A program made the position numbers and the translations under genes. A stretch of DNA of 64,000 nt, taken from contig NZ_AXAU01000022.1 in assembly GCF_000472965.1 (NCBI RefSeq), positions 45,803-109,802 of the forward strand, given 5' to 3'. Within the stretch, counting starts at the first letter, position 1. Each line of letters opens with the position of its first letter. The DNA comes from Bradyrhizobium murdochi (GTDB lineage: Bacteria > Pseudomonadota > Alphaproteobacteria > Rhizobiales > Xanthobacteraceae). Positions 60,269 to 64,000 of this stretch are shown piece after piece. The notes beneath the pieces are model-generated. The model did not search any database. It saw only the letters and a program-made list of their open reading frames with translations, and had not been told where the DNA came from.

Positions 60269-62449
60269 TCATTCGTCGATTGGCGACTGGCGGGCTAGAC
60301 GATCCACTTCCAACTGTGGGGGTCCATCATCTCGTCGAAGCTCCCCTGGAGAGAACTGCTCTAGATTGAAAGTATACTCTTCTGGATCGATGGAGAACGA
60401 CTGGGCACGGTGATCGTTCCGTCGGCCGTCAAGCTCGTCATGCAATTCGTTTTCCAGTCGCTGAAGCTCCTCTGAAGGGACGAAACCTGGCGACGGGATG
60501 GGTTGATTATCTAGATGATCGAATAGTCGCCGAAGCTCCTCCTGAGAAATCTGCTCTGGATCGAACGCGACCTGCCCTTCGACGAAAGCCGAGGGCGCGG
60601 GTTGATCATTCCGCCGTTCCTGAAGTTCGCCTAGTTGCGCAGAGTCATCATCAAGAAGTCGTCGAAGCTCCCCTGGAGAGAACTCCTCTAGATTGAAAGT
60701 AAACTCTTCTGGATCGATGGAGAACGACTGGGCAGGGTATTCGTCCCGTCGGCCGTCAGGCTCGTCATGCACATCGTTTTCCAGTCGCTGAAGCTCCTCT
60801 GAAGAGACGAAAACTGGCGACGGGATGGGTTGATTATCCAGCACTTGCCGAAGCTCCTCCCGAGAAATCTGCTCTGGATCGAACGCGACACGCCCTTGGA
60901 CGAAAGCCGATGGGGCGGGTTGATCATCCCGCAGTTCCCGAATCTCTTCGGGCCGACTGGCTTGCTGCAACGCGCTGTGCTGCGCAATGACGTGGTCGAG
61001 GCGCCTCGGCTCCATCAATACCGCGCTTTCGGGATGAATGGGAGCCGCGTCCGAGGGGTGAAGATTGCGCTTGGTGTAGGGGAGCACGATCGTCCCTGTC
61101 AACCGGAAGGTCCGGAGATGGTTTATTGCCCTAAGGAGTCCGTCGGGATTACGCTTCCCGATGAACCCGGACACGTCACCGCTCAACGACTCACTGTCGA
61201 GCTGAGCAACAAGGCTTGGTTTGTTTTTTGCGAAGAGCCAACGGCTAAAGCTACGAAGAGGACTTGCATATTGGCGGGCGGATTCTCTTGGCAACCCGGC
61301 CTTGATGAAGGCCTCCTGGAGCCCCGAGATATCGCGAGCATCCTCGAAATAAAGAGGCCGCATGTCCGACCCTGTCACAACCCCACTTGATTGAGCCGGC
61401 CGCAGCGCCGAGGACGCGCTAAGCTGCGCAGCGGCGATGTCGAGGCGCCTAGTCCCGGCCTCGATGAGGGCCTTCTCAAGCCACGGGACAACGGGAGCAT
61501 CCTCGGAAGAAGGAGGCCGCATGTCGTGCCCTCTCACAATCCCCGTCGACTGAGCCGGCTGCGGCGCCGCGCTGTGTTGCGCAACGGCGTTGTCGAGGCG
61601 CCTCGGTTCCATCAGTACCGCGCTTTCGGAATGGATGGGGGCCACGTTCGGGGCGGCAGGATTGAGCTTGGCGCGACCGCTCCTTGGGCGTACGACGACT
61701 TTGACTTCGCCCGTCGACCGAAAGGTGCGGAGACGGTCTAATGCTGCCAGGAGTCTCGTGGGATTGCCTTTTCCGACGAACTCGCGTACGTCACCGCCAT
61801 CGCTCAGCGACTTACTGTCCATCCGAGCAACAATGCTCGGTCTGCGTTTTGCGAAGAGCCAACGGCTATAGCTAAGAAGAGCGTTTACATGCTGCTTCGT
61901 CCCGCTGGCGGCCATCCCGCCCTTGATGAGGGCCTCCTCAAGCCCCAAGATAGCGGAAGCATCCTCGGAATAAACAGGCTCCCGATTGTCCCACTGATGC
62001 CTCCGTATCACAATCCCGGTTGACTGAACCGGCTGCAGCGCCGAGGCGGCCGGCATTTCTCCACCACCTCCTCCTGAACCGGCGATCTCGCTCAGCTGCC
62101 GCTCAATCGCAATCCCTTGCGGATTCTCTAGGGTCCTCGGCCTCTTCGCTGTTCTCAACTCATCTGTGTCATGTTCATTGTCGATGAGGACCTCCTTGCT
62201 TGGCAGGAGGTTGCTCCTGGCAAACGCACCCATCAGCTCGTCCGGGGACTGCTGGCCGTCGCTAGACACATTTGAAGGGGGACTACGGCTTGGCCATCTG
62301 TCGGCCAGCGCATTATCGGCCTGACGCGCCTCGTGCAATTGCTGCTCAAAAACCTCTTGCCCGGGTCGGTCCCCTTGATGTTCTTGCGCAGCGTGTTGCA
62401 CCCGGGGCCACGTTGTTAAATTCGATGGGTCAAAATTTTGCGGGTCCAC
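60269..62449 (-). CDS. Modular T3SS effector, NopD/Bel2-5-like N-terminal type, 726 aa
   Basis: GTG 62449 gives MDPQNFDPSNLTTWPRVQHA, the shared family start, with a tts box 32-67 bp upstream. Residues about 160-250 and 370-450 are complete SAM-like helical repeats (ALLSYSRWLFAKRRPSIVAR; PLRSFSRWLFAKNKPSLVAQ), with a shortened third between them. The C-terminal 220 residues are two copies of a 109-residue acidic unit with FNLEEFSPGELRRLLDD and FDPEQISREELRQVLDNQP. No ULP/C48 peptidase, kinase or other enzyme domain is visible. It may act as a host-binding scaffold; that is inference. Confidence 0.68.
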   Translation of the reverse strand: MDPQNFDPSNLTTWPRVQHAAQEHQGDRPGQEVFEQQLHEARQADNALADRWPSRSPPSNVSSDGQQSPDELMGAFARSNLLPSKEVLIDNEHDTDELRTAKRPRTLENPQGIAIERQLSEIAGSGGGGGEMPAASALQPVQSTGIVIRRHQWDNREPVYSEDASAILGLEEALIKGGMAASGTKQHVNALLSYSRWLFAKRRPSIVARMDSKSLSDGGDVREFVGKGNPTRLLAALDRLRTFRSTGEVKVVVRPRSGRAKLNPAAPNVAPIHSESAVLMEPRRLDNAVAQHSAAPQPAQSTGIVRGHDMRPPSSEDAPVVPWLEKALIEAGTRRLDIAAAQLSASSALRPAQSSGVVTGSDMRPLYFEDARDISGLQEAFIKAGLPRESARQYASPLRSFSRWLFAKNKPSLVAQLDSESLSGDVSGFIGKRNPDGLLRAINHLRTFRLTGTIVLPYTKRNLHPSDAAPIHPESAVLMEPRRLDHVIAQHSALQQASRPEEIRELRDDQPAPSAFVQGRVAFDPEQISREELRQVLDNQPIPSPVFVSSEELQRLENDVHDEPDGRRDEYPAQSFSIDPEEFTFNLEEFSPGELRRLLDDDSAQLGELQERRNDQPAPSAFVEGQVAFDPEQISQEELRRLFDHLDNQPIPSPGFVPSEELQRLENELHDELDGRRNDHRAQSFSIDPEEYTFNLEQFSPGELRRDDGPPQLEVDRLARQSPIDE
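60300..60953 (-). repeat. Direct 327-bp coding repeat, two units
   Basis: Comparable points lie 327 bp apart (for example CTAGATTGAAAGTA at about 60361 and 60688). The period is 109 codons, so the frame is kept. The units differ at scattered bases, so the duplication is older than the 120-bp repeat at 43.9 kb. Confidence 0.8.
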
Positions 62450-62480
62450 GCTAGCCTCACGTCCAAAGACAACTGAGCAG

Positions 62481-62516
62481 GTCTTCTACTCGGGCAAGCT
62501 TTCGAGAACCTGACGT
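62481..62516 (-). promoter_or_regulatory. tts box for the 726-aa effector
   Basis: Minus strand: CGTCAGGTTCTCGAAAGCTT, continuing GCCCGAGTAGAAGAC. Confidence 0.75.
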
Positions 62517-62837
62517 GGCCAAGGTCCCGTAGCCGGGAGGTATTCGCGCCGGCCAATCTTGGAAGAGGCGGCGGCTGGAACCATCGTCTCCTCCACAATC
62601 CGAGCCTTATCGTCATTAGAGATCCAACGCCGGCGTCCTTTTTTCGTGACCACTTCCAGTCGGCGCCGTCGCGTCCGACTTAAGCGTAATAGTCAAGAAT
62701 AAATGCAAGGCGGTCCCTTCAAAGGAAATCGCGAACCTCGCCTATCGCATGCGCCGCGAGAGGGTAGGGGCAAAACGACGTTTACGGATCACCTGATGCT
62801 GGGTGATTTTGTCGGGACATACGAGATCTGGACATGT

Positions 62838-62944
62838 TCTGACCTGCGAGCACAACCACGATCCGCTCGCGCATCGCAAGTCGCGCGGGTCCCACCGCAC
62901 AGATCTGTGGGTCAGAGCGAAAGGCCGCGTTTGTCCCTAAGGCT
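62838..62944. repeat. About 105-bp dispersed repeat, right copy
   Basis: It is the partner of 59660-59765. Its right end coincides with the left end of the IS630 element, so the IS inserted at or next to this repeat. Confidence 0.55.
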
Positions 62945-62960
62945 CTAGAGCATGATGAGA

Positions 62961-63570
62961 TTAGGTTTGTTCATATCCGGCGTTGGCGAAGTAATTGGCG
63001 CACTCGGCCGGTGAGACGGTATCGAGGATCGGAGCGATCGCATCGAAGACGGCCTCGGTGGTTCGCTGTGCGGCTTTGCGCAGCCAATGTTTGAACTTGG
63101 CGAAGAACTGCTCGATCGGATTGAGATCGGGCGAGTATTTCGGCAGGTAGAAGAGCCGGGCGCCGGCGGCGCGGATGGCAAGGCGAACGGCCTTAGCCTT
63201 GTGCGAGCCCAGATTGTCCATGATCACGATGTCACCGTGCCGCAGCGTCGGAACCAGAACCTTCTCGATGTAAAGAAGGAAGGCTTCGCCGTTGATCGGT
63301 CCCTCGATGAACCACGGAGCGGTGATGCGATCGTGGCGCAAAGCGGCGATGAAGGTCATGGTGCGCCAGCGGCCGTGCGGCACCTTGGATGTGATGCGTT
63401 GACCGCGCGGCGCCCAGCCCCGCAGGGGCGCCATATTGGTTTTGGTCCAGGTCTCATCGATGAACACCAGGCGAGTGGGATCGATCCGATCCCGATACTT
63501 GGTCCACTGCGCCCGCCGACGCGCGACATCGGGACGGTCCTGCTCGGCGGCAATCAGCGTCTTTTTTTGT
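62961..63570 (-). CDS. IS630 transposase, frame B (DDE catalytic part)
   Basis: The DDE-type residues are visible: FIDETW (first Asp), IMDNLGSHKA (second Asp) and LNPIEQFFAKFKHWLRK (Glu). The first in-frame ATG is at 63467, but similarity extends upstream to the A-run, so the product is normally made as an A-B fusion by ribosomal or transcriptional slippage. Confidence 0.85.
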
Positions 63571-63934
63571 AACTGAGTTTCTCAGCGTGGACGAACTCCC
63601 ACATCGTGCGGTAATCGACCTTGAGACCACGCTCGGTGAGCTCGGCCACCAGCCCGCGCACGGTAAAATCCGCCTCCCGGCACCTTTGCATCAGCCATTC
63701 GCGGTGCGCTCCCGCAATCTTCTTTGGCCTATAGCCACCGATCTGGTCCGGCTTGACGCTGCCAGTCTCGCGGAAGCGCCGTACCCAGTTGATCGCTGTG
63801 CTGACACCCACCCCAAATTGGGCGGCCGCCTGATGCCGCGACAAGCCGCCCTTGATGACGGACCTGACCACCCGCTCGCGAAGATCTTCCGAATAGGCTC
63901 GCCCCATCCATGCTGGCCTCCTTCCAGCCAGCAT
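63554..63934 (-). CDS. IS630 transposase, frame A (DNA-binding part)
   Basis: The 126 residues hold the IS630 helix-turn-helix region (YSEDLRERVVRSVIKGGLSR; AAAQFGVGVSTAINWVRRF) and the linker ending KLSYKKRR. The frame ends in a run of seven or more A (minus strand, about 63563-63570), a likely slippage site that joins it to frame B. Confidence 0.85.
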   Translation of the reverse strand: MLAGRRPAWMGRAYSEDLRERVVRSVIKGGLSRHQAAAQFGVGVSTAINWVRRFRETGSVKPDQIGGYRPKKIAGAHREWLMQRCREADFTVRGLVAELTERGLKVDYRTMWEFVHAEKLSYKKRR

Positions 63935-64000
63935 GTTGAATCAGAACCAAGCTGATTTGGGAATCCTCAATCGATTCAAACTAGACCCATCCCGCTCTAG

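Larger units (their letters stand above)
62945..64000 (-). mobile_element. IS630-family insertion sequence
   Basis: Imperfect terminal inverted repeats begin CTAGAGCATGATGAGATTAG at the left and, on the minus strand, CTAGAGCGGGATGGGTCTAG at the right edge, each with a TA typical of the IS630 target duplication. Two overlapping transposase frames fill the element. The right terminus falls on the last bases of the window, so its outermost end cannot be verified. Unlike the other IS scraps here it looks intact and recent. Confidence 0.85.

Noticed and set aside
1..64000. tRNA or rRNA genes, or an island attachment site
   Set aside because: No tRNA cloverleaf-like sequence or rRNA segment was noticed on reading both strands, so no att site can be proposed; a tRNA-finding program would be needed to exclude them.

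Overview
The window looks like part of the symbiosis island of a Bradyrhizobium-type soybean or legume symbiont. The evidence is an rhc-type type III secretion system (T3SS) with its regulator TtsI, at least eleven tts-box promoters, effectors of the NopP, NopM and NopE families, a nodS gene with a nod box, two TGT-N10-ACA NifA-type sites, and the end of a bacterial gibberellin operon. Genus-level placement is inference; no marker gene is present.

Layout. 1-2.4 kb: the 3' end of a gibberellin operon (truncated CPS, complete KS, remnant of type 2 isopentenyl-diphosphate isomerase). 2.4-11 kb: mostly decayed DNA with insertion-sequence scraps, two divergent nopP-type effector genes and a phage-like small gene. 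11.4-17 kb: a NopM-type E3 ubiquitin ligase, scraps of IS5 and of a serine recombinase, a periplasmic beta-carbonic anhydrase and an IS256 scrap. 17-22 kb: nodS with an upstream nod box, a Cds1-like cysteine desulfhydrase, a GNAT acetyltransferase and a broken ImmA/IrrE-DUF4411 toxin-antitoxin pair. 22-26 kb: a large Hlk/XopP-like effector and a third nopP copy. 26-31.4 kb (minus strand): the operon nopC-nopA-rhcD-two small genes-rhcV-TPR lipoprotein. 32-39 kb: nopE, small tts-box genes and a pair of M16 peptidases. 39.7-45.2 kb: effectors of a modular NopD/Bel2-5-like family, with rhcC1. 46.4-54.9 kb (plus strand): the main operon nopB-rhcJ-nolU-rhcL-rhcN-sctO-rhcQRSTU. 54.9-57.8 kb (minus strand): ttsI-rhcC2-y4xK-like. 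58-64 kb: duplicated NifA-site segment, one more modular effector and an IS630 element at the right edge.

How it works together. In the known rhizobial scheme, flavonoid-activated NodD switches on nod boxes and ttsI. TtsI then binds tts boxes upstream of nopB, nopC and each effector gene. The rhc genes build the secretion machine, with the secretin split into RhcC1 and RhcC2. NopA, NopB and NopC form or accompany the extracellular appendage, and NopP, NopM, NopE, the Hlk-like protein and the modular effectors are its likely cargo.

The most unusual features are four. A divergent rhcC1/nopB block is duplicated and each copy has lost the opposite gene, with an effector gene lying between the copies. 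A short C-terminal domain is shared between modular effectors that lack any visible peptidase. RhcU has no visible NPTH self-cleavage motif. NodS sits behind its own nod box with no intact nodABC.
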